Of a stretch of DNA of 64,000 nt, positions 49,797-57,126 are shown one piece after another; position 1 is the first letter of the stretch, and every line of letters begins with the position of its first letter. Both the position numbers and the translations under genes were made by a program. The notes below the pieces were generated by a model. It was not told the origin of the DNA, searched no databases, and saw only the letters and a program-made list of their open reading frames with translations. Origin of the DNA: Mycolicibacterium sp. P9-22 (GTDB lineage Bacteria; Actinomycetota; Actinomycetes; Mycobacteriales; Mycobacteriaceae). The DNA is taken from positions 124,001 through 188,000 of the forward strand of contig NZ_NPKP01000002.1 of NCBI RefSeq assembly GCF_008329585.1. The letters run 5' to 3'.

Positions 49797-50129
49797 ATGG
49801 AACCCGTGGAGATCAACAACGGGCAGTGGTACCTGCGGGGGCTGCGCTACGACGATCGCGTCGACGACCGCCCCGCCCTGGCCGATCTCGGCGAAACCGA
49901 CCTCGACTACATCGACGAGGCCGCCGACGGCTGGGAATCCGACACCCGCTACACCTGGGCGGTGTGCGAGCCGAGCACCGGCGAACTGCTGGCCGAGGTC
50001 ACCCTGGACCGTGAGACGGGGTTCATGGCCAGCCGGGCACGCCCGGGCTTCGAAGATGCGGCCGCAATGTCCGAGGACACCGTGCGGCGTTACGCGTCGG
50101 CCGCCCTGGGCCTCACGGTGCACACCTGA
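49797..50129 (+). CDS. Hypothetical protein, acetyltransferase-like fragment (110 aa)
   Basis: ATG 49797 has GGAGG four bases before it. The stretch WYLRGLRYDDRVDD followed by YTWAVCEPSTGELLAEVTLD looks like the N-terminal half of a GNAT acetyltransferase, but the acetyl-CoA loop is absent and the length is too short. The family is not recognised. It is convergent with the nucleotidyltransferase gene, 1 nt apart. Confidence 0.6.
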   Translation: MEPVEINNGQWYLRGLRYDDRVDDRPALADLGETDLDYIDEAADGWESDTRYTWAVCEPSTGELLAEVTLDRETGFMASRARPGFEDAAAMSEDTVRRYASAALGLTVHT

Positions 50130-50130
50130 C

Positions 50131-50694
50131 TCAGGTCACTTCCGGTCGCTCATCGATATCGGCGCCGCCGGCCAGGTCGCCGCATTCCACCGCGATGACG
50201 TCTCCGCGCTCGCGCAGGAACGGCCCAGCGCCGGTATCGCCACTCAAACCGGCGAGCAGTTGCGGCCAGTGCCGGCGTGCGATGACGACGGGATGGCCCG
50301 GGCGGCCGGCATAGACCGCTCTGGCCAGCCCGGACGCTCCCGAACGGGCCGCGCCGAGCACCCGTGCCACCACATCGGCCCCGACATCGGGGGTGTCCAC
50401 GAGATGTACGACGGCAAAAGCGGCATCCGCGGCGCCCAGCCCCGCCCGCAGGGACGCCGACAATCCGTCTGACCAGTGCAAGGCGTGCACCGCGCGGGCC
50501 GGTGCCGGCACGTCGACGACATCCGCACCGGCCGCCCCCAGCACGACGATCACCTCGTCACAGCCACCGTCATCCAGCGCCACGACCGCCCGCTTCAGCC
50601 AATCCCCTTTTTCAGCACGCACTTTCGGCATCCCGTACCGGGTGCCGGCCCCGGCGGCCAGCACCACCCCGGAGGCGGTGGCCTCACTCGACAT
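50131..50694 (-). CDS. MobA-like NTP transferase family protein
   Basis: 187 residues from ATG 50692-50694. GVVLAAGAGTRYGMPKV is the nucleotide-binding loop of MobA/MocA-like transferases, which add CMP or GMP to molybdopterin or act on related cofactors. HLVDTPDVGADVV holds the metal-binding Asp. Shorter than MobA, it is closer to the MocA/CoxE-type group. No molybdenum gene is nearby. Confidence 0.8.
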   Translation of the reverse strand: MSSEATASGVVLAAGAGTRYGMPKVRAEKGDWLKRAVVALDDGGCDEVIVVLGAAGADVVDVPAPARAVHALHWSDGLSASLRAGLGAADAAFAVVHLVDTPDVGADVVARVLGAARSGASGLARAVYAGRPGHPVVIARRHWPQLLAGLSGDTGAGPFLRERGDVIAVECGDLAGGADIDERPEVT

Positions 50695-50965
50695 GACATC
50701 AGTGTGGACCCGAGGGTGTCGCGACCGGCAACCGGGCGTTTCCATGAGAGTCCGTTGAGGCGATTGTTCGCCTTGATCATCTGGCGTAGGGTCGTTACCA
50801 GGTTGAGTTCACAGCCGGCATCACGCGTCAGCGCAGATGCGGGGCCCGCGCGAGTCCCCACATCACCCGCCTCAAGCAATGGGGCGATCGTCAGAACCGG
50901 AACACACGCGGACGCGTGCCAGCACGATCAGGTTATCCGGAGTGCATCCGACTGATGGAGGGCAG

Positions 50966-51337
50966 ATGTCCAACCTCAACGCCGACACGCGGGTCGCTGC
51001 CACGCAGCACCTCACCCGCGACCGGGCGAGCTACACCACACAGGCACTACCGCCGTCGACCGTCGTGATCACCGTCGAAGGTGAGCTCGACGCGGCCAAC
51101 ACCACGCAGTTCAGCGACTACATCCAGCTCCGGCTGCGCAATGCCGAGAAATTGGTGCTCGACCTCAGCGCAGTGACTTTCTTTGCCGCAGAAGCATTTT
51201 CAGCAGTTCACAAGGTAAGTGTCCAAGCCGCCGGGCGAAACGTGCAATGGAGCCTGCTGACCAGTGCACCCGTCGACCGGATGCTGCAGATCTGCGATCC
51301 CGACCACGCCCTCGAGGAGCTACGCAGGGCCGGCTGA
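50966..51337 (+). CDS. STAS-domain anti-sigma factor antagonist-like protein
   Basis: 123 residues from ATG 50966. VVITVEGELDAANTTQFSDYI is a STAS start, like RsfA. The usual phospho-acceptor motif Asp-Ser-x-Gly is replaced by AAEA in LDLSAVTFFAAEAF, so classic serine phosphorylation is not possible at that site. It lies 1 nt from the end of sigF, convergent, and probably binds RsbW to free SigF. It has one Cys, in MLQICDPDHAL. Confidence 0.82.
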   Translation: MSNLNADTRVAATQHLTRDRASYTTQALPPSTVVITVEGELDAANTTQFSDYIQLRLRNAEKLVLDLSAVTFFAAEAFSAVHKVSVQAAGRNVQWSLLTSAPVDRMLQICDPDHALEELRRAG

Positions 51338-51338
51338 C

Positions 51339-52091
51339 CTACTGCAGCTCATCGCGCAGGCGGGCCAGGGATTTCGCCAGCAGGCGCGACACGTGCATTT
51401 GCGAGATGCCGACACGCTCGGCGATCTGCGACTGCGTCATCGACTCGAAGAACCGCAGGATCAGCACCGTGCGCTCACGCTCGGGCAGGGTGGCCAGCAG
51501 CGGCCGCAGCGCTTCCCGGTTCTCGATCTGATCGAGGGCGTCATCCGAAGATCCGAGCGTGTCGGCGATCGCCGGCGCCTCGTCGTCGCCGGAACCGCCA
51601 CTGTCGATGGAGAGCGTGTTGTACGAGCTGCCGGCGATCAGACCTTCAACCACCTCTTCGCGATCCATGCCGAGTTCGGCGGCCAGCTCGGTGGGTGTCG
51701 GCGCATGACCGAGCCGCTGGGACAACTCCGCGGTGGCCGCGCCCAGGCGCAGATGAAGTTCCTTGAGCCGGCGCGGCACCTTCACCGACCAGCCGTTGTC
51801 ACGGAAGTGCCTGCGCACCTCGCCCATGATGGTGGGCACGGCGTAGGAGGCGAAGTCCGAGCCGGCGTCGACGTCGAAACGGTTGACCGCGTTGACCAGG
51901 CCGACGCGCGCCACCTGCACCAGGTCGTCGCGCGCTTCGCCGCGGCCTTCGAACCGGCGGGCGATGTGATCTGCCAAGGGAAGGCAGCGCTGCACTATCC
52001 GCTCTCGTTGACGCGCGAATTGTGCTGAGTCATCAGGGAGTTCGCGGAGCTCGCGGAACATCTCGATGACGTCGGCGTATTCCGAGCTCAC
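51339..52091 (-). CDS. sigF: RNA polymerase sigma factor SigF
   Basis: 250 residues. Regions 2 to 4 are clear: RFEGRGEARDDLVQVARVGLVNAVNRFD (2.1-2.2), FASYAVPTIMGEVRRHFRD (2.4) and TQSQIAERVGISQMHVSRLL (4.2). It directs the general stress and stationary-phase regulon in mycobacteria. The start GTG overlaps the rsbW stop (GTGA, 52088-52091). An autoregulatory promoter precedes rsbW. Confidence 0.95.
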   Translation of the reverse strand: MSSEYADVIEMFRELRELPDDSAQFARQRERIVQRCLPLADHIARRFEGRGEARDDLVQVARVGLVNAVNRFDVDAGSDFASYAVPTIMGEVRRHFRDNGWSVKVPRRLKELHLRLGAATAELSQRLGHAPTPTELAAELGMDREEVVEGLIAGSSYNTLSIDSGGSGDDEAPAIADTLGSSDDALDQIENREALRPLLATLPERERTVLILRFFESMTQSQIAERVGISQMHVSRLLAKSLARLRDELQ

Positions 52092-52513
52092 TGCAGCAGG
52101 CTCGCTCGTCTCGCAGTGAGCGAAATTCCGAACACACTGCCGGCCTCGTTGAAGGTGGTGACCTCATCGGTCAGCGAATTGAGGACATGCCAGCTGAAGC
52201 TCCCGGGGGACACCACCGTCTCCTCGGTCGCCTCGCAGGTCGCCGAGGCACGCACCACCACCGCGTCCTCACGCGGTTCGACCCGCACCAGCAAGGGCGA
52301 GCCGGGCACCGCCGACCGGATCAACCGGGTCGCGGCTTCGTCGACCGCCAAGCGCAGATCGGAAACGGCATCGAAATCGAGGTCTTCGAAGGTGGCGACG
52401 GCGGACACCAGAGCCCGCAGCACGGCAAGGTTCTCCACGGTGGCCGCCACCCGAAGTTCCACCGACCTGTCTCCGACAACCGCACCATCGTGCATGCCCG
52501 TACCGTGCACCAT
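52088..52513 (-). CDS. rsbW: Anti-sigma-F factor RsbW (UsfX)
   Basis: 141 residues from ATG 52511-52513, which has GGGAGG four bases upstream. It is a GHKL ATPase-type protein, with DLDFDAVSDLRLAVDEAATRLIRSA and PGSFSWHVLNSLTDEV, as in UsfX. The N-box Asn is Arg, as in M. tuberculosis. It binds and blocks SigF and is released by antagonists such as the STAS protein nearby. It is co-transcribed with sigF. Confidence 0.92.
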   Translation of the reverse strand: MVHGTGMHDGAVVGDRSVELRVAATVENLAVLRALVSAVATFEDLDFDAVSDLRLAVDEAATRLIRSAVPGSPLLVRVEPREDAVVVRASATCEATEETVVSPGSFSWHVLNSLTDEVTTFNEAGSVFGISLTARRASLLQ

Positions 52514-52542
52514 CTGACCTCCCGCTGAATCCGCTCGGAGGT

Positions 52543-52568
52543 TACCCCACAACTGCTGGTAGCTAACC
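52543..52568 (-). promoter_or_regulatory. SigF-type promoter of rsbW-sigF
   Basis: On the minus strand GGTTA (52564-52568) and GGGTA (52543-52547) are separated by 16 bases, matching GGTTT-N15/17-GGGTA but for one base. It should give the known SigF autoregulation. It lies 29 nt before the ATG, leaving room for the ribosome site. Confidence 0.75.
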
Positions 52569-52628
52569 AACGGTCCGGCACCGCCTCACGGGTGTGTCAC
52601 CTTGACGTGCCCGGGGTATTCCCGCGAA

Positions 52629-52751
52629 ATGAGCAGCCACACGTTGCGCAGGGTCCTCATCGCGGTCGCCGTGGTGCTGGCCATCGCCGTACTCATCGCC
52701 ATCGGTGTGTACGCCTTCGCCTTCATCCTGCTCGGGCCGATGATGGCCTGA
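52629..52751 (+). CDS. Single-pass small membrane protein (40 aa)
   Basis: A basic start (MSSHTLRR) precedes one or two tightly packed hydrophobic stretches from residue 9 to 37. No family is named. GGGTA lies at 52614-52618 with GTGT 16 bases further up, so a weak SigF promoter is possible, and the ATG is 10 nt beyond. No ribosome site is seen. Confidence 0.68.
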   Translation: MSSHTLRRVLIAVAVVLAIAVLIAIGVYAFAFILLGPMMA

Positions 52752-52771
52752 AATACGCATGCGGACCTCGG

Positions 52772-52798
52772 TACCCCGCGGCAGCGGGTACCCAAACC
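52772..52798 (-). promoter_or_regulatory. SigF-type promoter on the minus strand, antisense to the 40-aa gene
   Basis: GGTTT (52794-52798) and GGGTA (52772-52776) are separated by 17 bases, a full match to the consensus. The next minus-strand gene is rsbW, 260 nt away, so the RNA would cross the 40-aa gene in antisense and may be a second rsbW-sigF promoter. Confidence 0.45.
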
Positions 52799-52807
52799 TG
52801 GTCGGCA

Positions 52808-52831
52808 GTTTCGCCGGCCACCCACCGGGTA
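52808..52831 (+). promoter_or_regulatory. SigF-type promoter of the 67-aa gene
   Basis: GTTT (52808-52811), 15 bases, GGGTA (52827-52831). The -10 ends 10 nt before the ATG and there is no ribosome site. Confidence 0.68.
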
Positions 52832-52841
52832 ATCATCTGCC

Positions 52842-53045
52842 ATGACGAGTCCAGTTCCCGACGAGGTGCCCGTCGCCGATGCCATCGAACAGTCTCGCGA
52901 CGCCGTGGAGGCCGTCCCTGACCAGGAGTCCCCGGAACCCGATCAGGGCGTCCCGCCCCTGGAGGCGAGCGACGCCGACTGGCAGGAACAGACCGCCGAC
53001 GTCGACCCGGACGCCGAGGCTGACGAACTCGATCGCCGCGGCTGA
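52842..53045 (+). CDS. Small acidic protein of unknown function (67 aa)
   Basis: The product is rich in Asp, Glu and Pro (VPDQESPEPDQGVPPLEASDAD), with no hydrophobic segment, and is probably disordered. Similar acidic small proteins with a VPLEA-x-x-AD segment occur in mycobacteria. The SigF-type promoter directly upstream makes it a stress gene. No biochemical role is known. Confidence 0.72.
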   Translation: MTSPVPDEVPVADAIEQSRDAVEAVPDQESPEPDQGVPPLEASDADWQEQTADVDPDAEADELDRRG

Positions 53046-53093
53046 CGCGTTGCGGGCCAACCACACCCGGATGGAGCCGGTCGGATACCCGCG

Positions 53094-53119
53094 GGTTTGC
53101 ATCGGGCGGCTGGTGGGCA
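53094..53119 (+). promoter_or_regulatory. SigF-like promoter of the DoxX-type gene
   Basis: GGTTT (53094-53098), 16 bases, GGGCA (53115-53119). The -10 ends 10 nt before the ATG at 53130. Confidence 0.6.
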
Positions 53120-53129
53120 TTCCTGGCCC

Positions 53130-54029
53130 ATGTTGGTTCGACGAATCGCCCGCCCACTGTTGTCAGCCGCCTTCATCGGACAGGGCATTGAAGCCCTGCG
53201 GGATGTGAAGCCCGCCGCCGAGGTCGTTCAGCCGACCCTCGACGCGGCGCAGTCGCTCCCGAGTTCGGTTGCCGATCAGATCCCCGACAATGCCGTCACC
53301 GTCGCGCGCGTCAACGCCGCGGTGCAGATCGGCGGGGGCCTGCTGCTGGCCACCGGCCGCATACCGCGGGTCGCCTCGGCGCTGCTGGCGGCAACCGTCG
53401 TCCCGGGCAATCTCGGTAAGCACATGTTCTGGGATGAGACCGATCCGGCGCTCAAGGCCGAAAAGCGACGAGGGTTCCTGACCGATCTGAGCCTCATCGG
53501 CGGCTTGGTGCTCGCGTCGGCCGATACCGCCGGGAAGCCATCTCTGGGCTGGCGTGGCCGCCGCGCCGGACGCCGTGTCGCCGAACGGGTTTCAGCCGCG
53601 CTGCCGTCCTCGCACGACGCGCTCATCGATGCGGAACTGGCCGACAAGGTCAGCCACGGCGTACAGAGTGGCGTCGATCGCGGCCGCGAGTTCGCCGAAA
53701 CCGCGTACGACCGGGCCGCCCCGCTGGCCGCCACCGCCTACGAGCGCAGCGCCAAGGCGCTGCGAAAGGCCGAAGACCGGGCCGCCCCACTGGCCGCCCA
53801 AGCCTACGAACGCAGTGCGCTGGCGCTGCAACGGGGCGCGGACAAGGCGGCGCCGCTGGCCGCCGAAGCCTACGAACGCAGTGCGCTGGCGCTGCAGAAG
53901 GGCGCCGACAAGGCAGCCCCGTTGGCCGCGGAGGCGCGGCGCCGGGGTTCTGAACTGGCGGAGACCGCCATCGAGCAGGGCGGCGATCAGCTGTCCTCCG
54001 GCTGGCGCCGGGTGCGCAAGCACGTCTGA
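53130..54029 (+). CDS. DoxX-family membrane protein with C-terminal 22-residue repeats
   Basis: 299 residues from ATG 53130. Residues 1-145 are a DoxX-like four-helix domain (RRIARPLLSAAFIGQGIEAL, AAVQIGGGLLLATGRIPRVA, VVPGNLGKHMFWDE). From about 194 to 281 it has four 22-residue repeats, each with the pattern D[RK]AAPLAA-x-AYERSA-x-AL, the last one degenerate. They look like amphipathic helices broken at a Pro. Family function is poorly known, with links to redox and membrane stress. A SigF-like promoter is upstream and a strong terminator downstream. Confidence 0.82.
   Translation: MLVRRIARPLLSAAFIGQGIEALRDVKPAAEVVQPTLDAAQSLPSSVADQIPDNAVTVARVNAAVQIGGGLLLATGRIPRVASALLAATVVPGNLGKHMFWDETDPALKAEKRRGFLTDLSLIGGLVLASADTAGKPSLGWRGRRAGRRVAERVSAALPSSHDALIDAELADKVSHGVQSGVDRGREFAETAYDRAAPLAATAYERSAKALRKAEDRAAPLAAQAYERSALALQRGADKAAPLAAEAYERSALALQKGADKAAPLAAEARRRGSELAETAIEQGGDQLSSGWRRVRKHV
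53709..53972 (+). repeat. Four 66-bp tandem coding repeats
   Basis: Units start at 53709, 53775, 53841 and 53907. Units 2 and 3 are nearly identical; the fourth diverges in its second half. They encode the 22-residue repeats of the DoxX-type protein. Confidence 0.85.
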
Positions 54030-54046
54030 TGTCGTCCTGATCTGGC

Positions 54047-54084
54047 GAAGCCCTGAACCCCCTGCTCGTGGGGTTCAGGGCTTC
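54047..54084. terminator. Perfect 15-bp hairpin, bidirectional terminator
   Basis: GAAGCCCTGAACCCC (54047-54061) and its exact complement (54070-54084) flank an 8-base loop, between the convergent DoxX-type and methyltransferase genes. Confidence 0.85.
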
Positions 54085-54099
54085 CTCGGTCGGCGTGCG

Positions 54100-54789
54100 T
54101 CAGGCCGGCTTGTCGGCCCGGATCACGGCGATCTTCTCCTCGCGGCGCCCGGCCTCGAGCCGTCCACTCTGCTCCAGCCAGCCTGCCTGTTCGCTGAGCA
54201 CCGGACCGAACCGGACCTGGTCGGTCAGCACGACACGGGCGTCGAGGCCGCTGTCGCGCAGTTGCTGCAATGATCGGCCGATATCGGAGAACTCCGACTG
54301 CACCAGCAGCAGAGCCCCGCCGTCGGCCAGCATTTCGGCCGCCACCGCGCACAGCGGATCCAAGATCAACCTGCCGTCCGGCCCACCGTTCCACGGTGAG
54401 CTCTGTGCACCCCACGCTCCGGGGGCCGCGCCGTGACCGTCGGGCTGCGTCGGCACGTGCGGCGGGTTGCACGCCACCACATCGAAGGGCTGGCACTCCA
54501 GCGCCTGGGTCCACGACCCCAGCCGGATGTCGACGTGCGCACCCGCGACCGAAGCCCGGGTCCGCGCGTACCGCACGGCGCGGCGGCAGATATCGAGCCC
54601 CGTGACGCTACCGGCGCCAAGGCCGGCCGCTGCCATCGCGACCACGCCGCTACCGGAGCACAGATCAAGCACCCGCCGACCCGCCACCGCGGTGGCCCCC
54701 TGCAGGGCTTGCACCAGAAGATACGAATCCTGTTGCGGCCGATAGACGGTGCCGAGCTCCGCGGCGGTTCTGGTGATCGTCGTCCTCAT
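54100..54789 (-). CDS. HemK-like SAM-dependent methyltransferase
   Basis: 229 residues from ATG 54787-54789, overlapping the oxidoreductase stop (ATGA). RRVLDLCSGSGVVAMAAA is the SAM site, and VVACNPPHVP is the NPPY-type catalytic motif in the variant NPPH. It is related to N5-glutamine methyltransferases (HemK/PrmC), but it is smaller and lacks the N-terminal recognition domain. The target may be another protein or small molecule. Confidence 0.8.
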   Translation of the reverse strand: MRTTITRTAAELGTVYRPQQDSYLLVQALQGATAVAGRRVLDLCSGSGVVAMAAAGLGAGSVTGLDICRRAVRYARTRASVAGAHVDIRLGSWTQALECQPFDVVACNPPHVPTQPDGHGAAPGAWGAQSSPWNGGPDGRLILDPLCAVAAEMLADGGALLLVQSEFSDIGRSLQQLRDSGLDARVVLTDQVRFGPVLSEQAGWLEQSGRLEAGRREEKIAVIRADKPA

Positions 54790-55769
54790 TCGAGTTCCGA
54801 ACGCAACGCGGTCAGCAGCGGTTTGGCTGCCTCGGACAGAAACTGGTCCTGAGCGTCCCCACCGATCTGGACCAGTGCGATGTCGGTGAAACCGGCGTCC
54901 CGGTAGGGCCGCACCGCCTCGACGATGGCATCGAGATCGGGCCCGCACGGTATGGCCGACGCCACGTCCTCGGGCCGGACGAACTTGGTGGCCGCGGCGA
55001 ACCCCGCGGGGGTGGGCAGGTCGGCGTTCACCGGCCAGCCGCCGGCGAACCACCGGAACTGGTCGTGGGCACGTGCTATCGCGTTGCCGCGGTCGGGATC
55101 CCAGCAGATGGGCAATTGCCCGATGACTCGCCCTTCGGTCAATCCCCTGCCCTGGCGCTGGTGGTGCCAGCCCTGGACGACATCGGCGTCTGGGGCGGTG
55201 TTGATCAGGTGATCGGACAGCACGGCCAGCTGCCCGACCGCCCGGTCACCGGCCATCGCGACCGCGAGACCGACCGGTTCCTGCGGCAGATCCCACAGCC
55301 GTGCGGAATCCACCGAGAAGTAGTCGCCGTGAAAGTCCACCAGATCACCTCCGAGGAGTTCTCGGATGACCTTGATGGCTTCGGCGAGCATGTCCAGCCT
55401 GCGGCCTGCGGCGGGCCAGCCCTGGCCCACCACGTGCTCGTTGAGATTCTCGCCGCTGCCAAGCCCGAGGGTGAACCTGCCATCGGCGAGGATCTGCACC
55501 GTCGCGGCCTGCTGGGCGACCACCGCGGGGTGATAGCGCATCGTCGGGCACGTCACGTACGAATACAGACCCACCTCGGCGGTCGCATGGGCCACTGCGC
55601 CGAGCACCGGCCAGGCATTGGGTGCGTGCCCCTGAGCTGCCAGCCAGGGCGAGTAGTGATCACTGCAGACCTCGAAATCGAAACCCTCCTGCTCGGCGGA
55701 AACCGCGTGCCGAACAAGATCTTTCGGGCCTGCCTGCTCGGTCATCAGGGTATAACCGAATCTCGTCAT
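54786..55769 (-). CDS. F420-dependent LLM-class oxidoreductase (FGD-related family)
   Basis: 327 residues from ATG 55767-55769. It is a TIM-barrel luciferase-like protein with FGYTLMTEQAGPKDLVRHAVSAEQEGFDF, RYHPAVVAQQAATV and GRFTLGLGSGENLNEHV. The last motif resembles F420-dependent glucose-6-phosphate dehydrogenase. Members use F420 for redox steps on unknown substrates. A full SigF-type promoter ends 10 nt before the ATG, so this is a stress-induced operon with the methyltransferase. Confidence 0.87.
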   Translation of the reverse strand: MTRFGYTLMTEQAGPKDLVRHAVSAEQEGFDFEVCSDHYSPWLAAQGHAPNAWPVLGAVAHATAEVGLYSYVTCPTMRYHPAVVAQQAATVQILADGRFTLGLGSGENLNEHVVGQGWPAAGRRLDMLAEAIKVIRELLGGDLVDFHGDYFSVDSARLWDLPQEPVGLAVAMAGDRAVGQLAVLSDHLINTAPDADVVQGWHHQRQGRGLTEGRVIGQLPICWDPDRGNAIARAHDQFRWFAGGWPVNADLPTPAGFAAATKFVRPEDVASAIPCGPDLDAIVEAVRPYRDAGFTDIALVQIGGDAQDQFLSEAAKPLLTALRSELE

Positions 55770-55779
55770 GACGGCGGCA

Positions 55780-55805
55780 TACCCTGACCACCGCGCACAC
55801 AAACT
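55780..55805 (-). promoter_or_regulatory. SigF-type promoter of the LLM oxidoreductase operon
   Basis: On the minus strand AGTTT (55801-55805), 16 bases, GGGTA (55780-55784). The -10 ends exactly 10 nt before the ATG and there is no ribosome site. Confidence 0.75.
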
Positions 55806-55811
55806 CGACGT

Positions 55812-56048
55812 TTACCCGTTGTCGGTCAACCGGCTGGCCAGCAGGATCTTGGCCTGCTCGGCGCCCTTGCGGCTTTCGTTGGATGCCCGCCTGAAGAACT
55901 CCGCAACCTCGGAGTCGCCGTCGCGTTCGGCGTCCCCGATGTAGGTCTCCATGCGGAGAGCGTTGCTCAACGAGGCTTCAGCGAACCAGATCAAATCGTA
56001 GACCTTGTCTTTGGTGCCAGTCACGTAACCGGCCTCTTGGTGTGACAC
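55812..56048 (-). CDS. Conserved mycobacterial small helical protein (78 aa)
   Basis: GTG 56046-56048 has AAAGGA seven bases upstream. The helical sequence includes AGYVTGTKDKVYDLIWFAEASLSNALRMETYI and EFFRRASNESRKGAEQAK, with a ferritin-like or four-helix feel, but no metal ligands are evident. Similar proteins are encoded in many mycobacteria. It is probably the last gene of the stress operon starting near 57062. Confidence 0.7.
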   Translation of the reverse strand: MSHQEAGYVTGTKDKVYDLIWFAEASLSNALRMETYIGDAERDGDSEVAEFFRRASNESRKGAEQAKILLASRLTDNG

Positions 56049-56070
56049 GGCGGAATCCTTTCTCGTCACG

Positions 56071-56089
56071 AAGGCAGCTTTTCTGCCTT
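56071..56089 (-). terminator. Small hairpin at the end of the DUF6328-type gene
   Basis: AAGGCAG and CTGCCTT, separated by five bases, overlap the stop region of the gene at 56088-56642. It may weaken readthrough into the 78-aa gene. Confidence 0.4.
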
Positions 56090-56642
56090 ACCTCGGTCCG
56101 GATTCCCTTGTCCCGGGGTCGGACAAACGTGATTCGGAGGTCGTTGACCGGTCCTCGGTTCGACGCAACGCCAGCGGTAACACCACCCAGAACCCCAACA
56201 GCCCGAGCGCGGTCACGACCGCGGCCACGATCCCGACCGGCACACTGCGCACCGCGCCGAATATCAGCATCATCACTCCCGCGAGGGTCAGTGCAAGCAG
56301 CATGGTGCCGGCGTAGGCCAAATGGTGCGCGGTGGTCACCACGGTGCCCAACCGATGGCGCCGGAACAGCATCCGGTGGATTCCGATCGGCGCGATCAGC
56401 AGGATGGTGGCACCGATCGAGAACGACACCGTGAACAGATAGACGGTCCTGAGCTCTGAACCCAGATGCTCGAAACCGTCATGGAACGGCAGGGTCAACA
56501 GCAGACCGGTGAGCAGCTGAACCCCGGTCTGCACCACCCTCAGTTCCTGCAAAAGGCTGGACCAGTTGCGGTCCAGCCTTTGCGTGCTCGTCTCGTGGCG
56601 AGCGTTTTCGTTCCAGCGCCGATCACGCTCCAGATGGTCCAC
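56088..56642 (-). CDS. DUF6328-type membrane protein
   Basis: 184 residues from GTG 56640-56642. A hydrophilic start (DHLERDRRWNENARHETSTQRLDRNWSSLLQELRVVQTGVQ) precedes four membrane helices (about residues 38-55, 65-85, 108-128 and 132-155). The family is uncharacterised and common in actinobacteria. It follows a DUF6131-type gene by 34 nt in the SigF-linked operon. Confidence 0.75.
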   Translation of the reverse strand: MDHLERDRRWNENARHETSTQRLDRNWSSLLQELRVVQTGVQLLTGLLLTLPFHDGFEHLGSELRTVYLFTVSFSIGATILLIAPIGIHRMLFRRHRLGTVVTTAHHLAYAGTMLLALTLAGVMMLIFGAVRSVPVGIVAAVVTALGLLGFWVVLPLALRRTEDRSTTSESRLSDPGTRESGPR

Positions 56643-56676
56643 GTCGACCTCGTCGGGTCGTCGTTCGTCCCGGCCG

Positions 56677-56832
56677 CTAGAACCAGGCGCGCCGGCCGGC
56701 CACGGGCCGACCGATGGCGCCCAGCGCCCAGAAAACTGCGCCGACGACGAGTAGCACGACTCCGACGACCCACAGCAGGTACACGTCGAGCACGAGGCCG
56801 AGAATCAGCAGTATTGCTCCGAGAACGATCAC
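56677..56832 (-). CDS. DUF6131-type small membrane protein (51 aa)
   Basis: GTG 56830-56832 overlaps the upstream stop as GTGA. Two hydrophobic helices (IVLGAILLILGLVLDVYLLW and VVGVVLLVVGAVFWALGAI) and a short basic tail are the whole protein. Its role is unknown. Confidence 0.72.
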   Translation of the reverse strand: MIVLGAILLILGLVLDVYLLWVVGVVLLVVGAVFWALGAIGRPVAGRRAWF

Positions 56833-57062
56833 GACACCCTCACTTCCATCGGTCCCATTGAACTGGGCTCTGGCAGATTGCAATTCGCGACCTTGGGGTT
56901 CACGCCCCCATAGTTGAGTGGCCCGGCGACCACGGTCAACGCGATGGTTCCAGCGGTCGCACAGTTGGTTGCGCCGCTGTCGAAGTAGTCGCGCTGCCAC
57001 GCCGCGAACACCCCGATCAACAACCAGATCAACACCAGCGTGCCGATGAGTCCGCGTCCCAT
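56829..57062 (-). CDS. Small membrane/exported protein (77 aa)
   Basis: ATG 57060-57062 has GGAGG five bases upstream. A single N-terminal helix (LIGTLVLIWLLIGVFAAWQ) precedes an external part with two Cys (CATAGTIALTVVAGPLNYGG and NCNLPEP) that could pair. No family is known to me. It is the first gene of the minus-strand operon driven by the SigF-type promoter at 57102-57126. Confidence 0.7.
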   Translation of the reverse strand: MGRGLIGTLVLIWLLIGVFAAWQRDYFDSGATNCATAGTIALTVVAGPLNYGGVNPKVANCNLPEPSSMGPMEVRVS

Positions 57063-57101
57063 GGAAGCCTCCAGTTGCCTTGGATGAATGCAGACGCCGG
57101 G

Positions 57102-57126
57102 TACCCGCTTTACGGCTACGTCAAAC
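57102..57126 (-). promoter_or_regulatory. SigF-type promoter of the small membrane protein operon
   Basis: On the minus strand GTTT (57123-57126), 16 bases, GGGTA (57102-57106). It is 39 nt before the ATG, leaving room for the GGAGG ribosome site. Confidence 0.72.
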
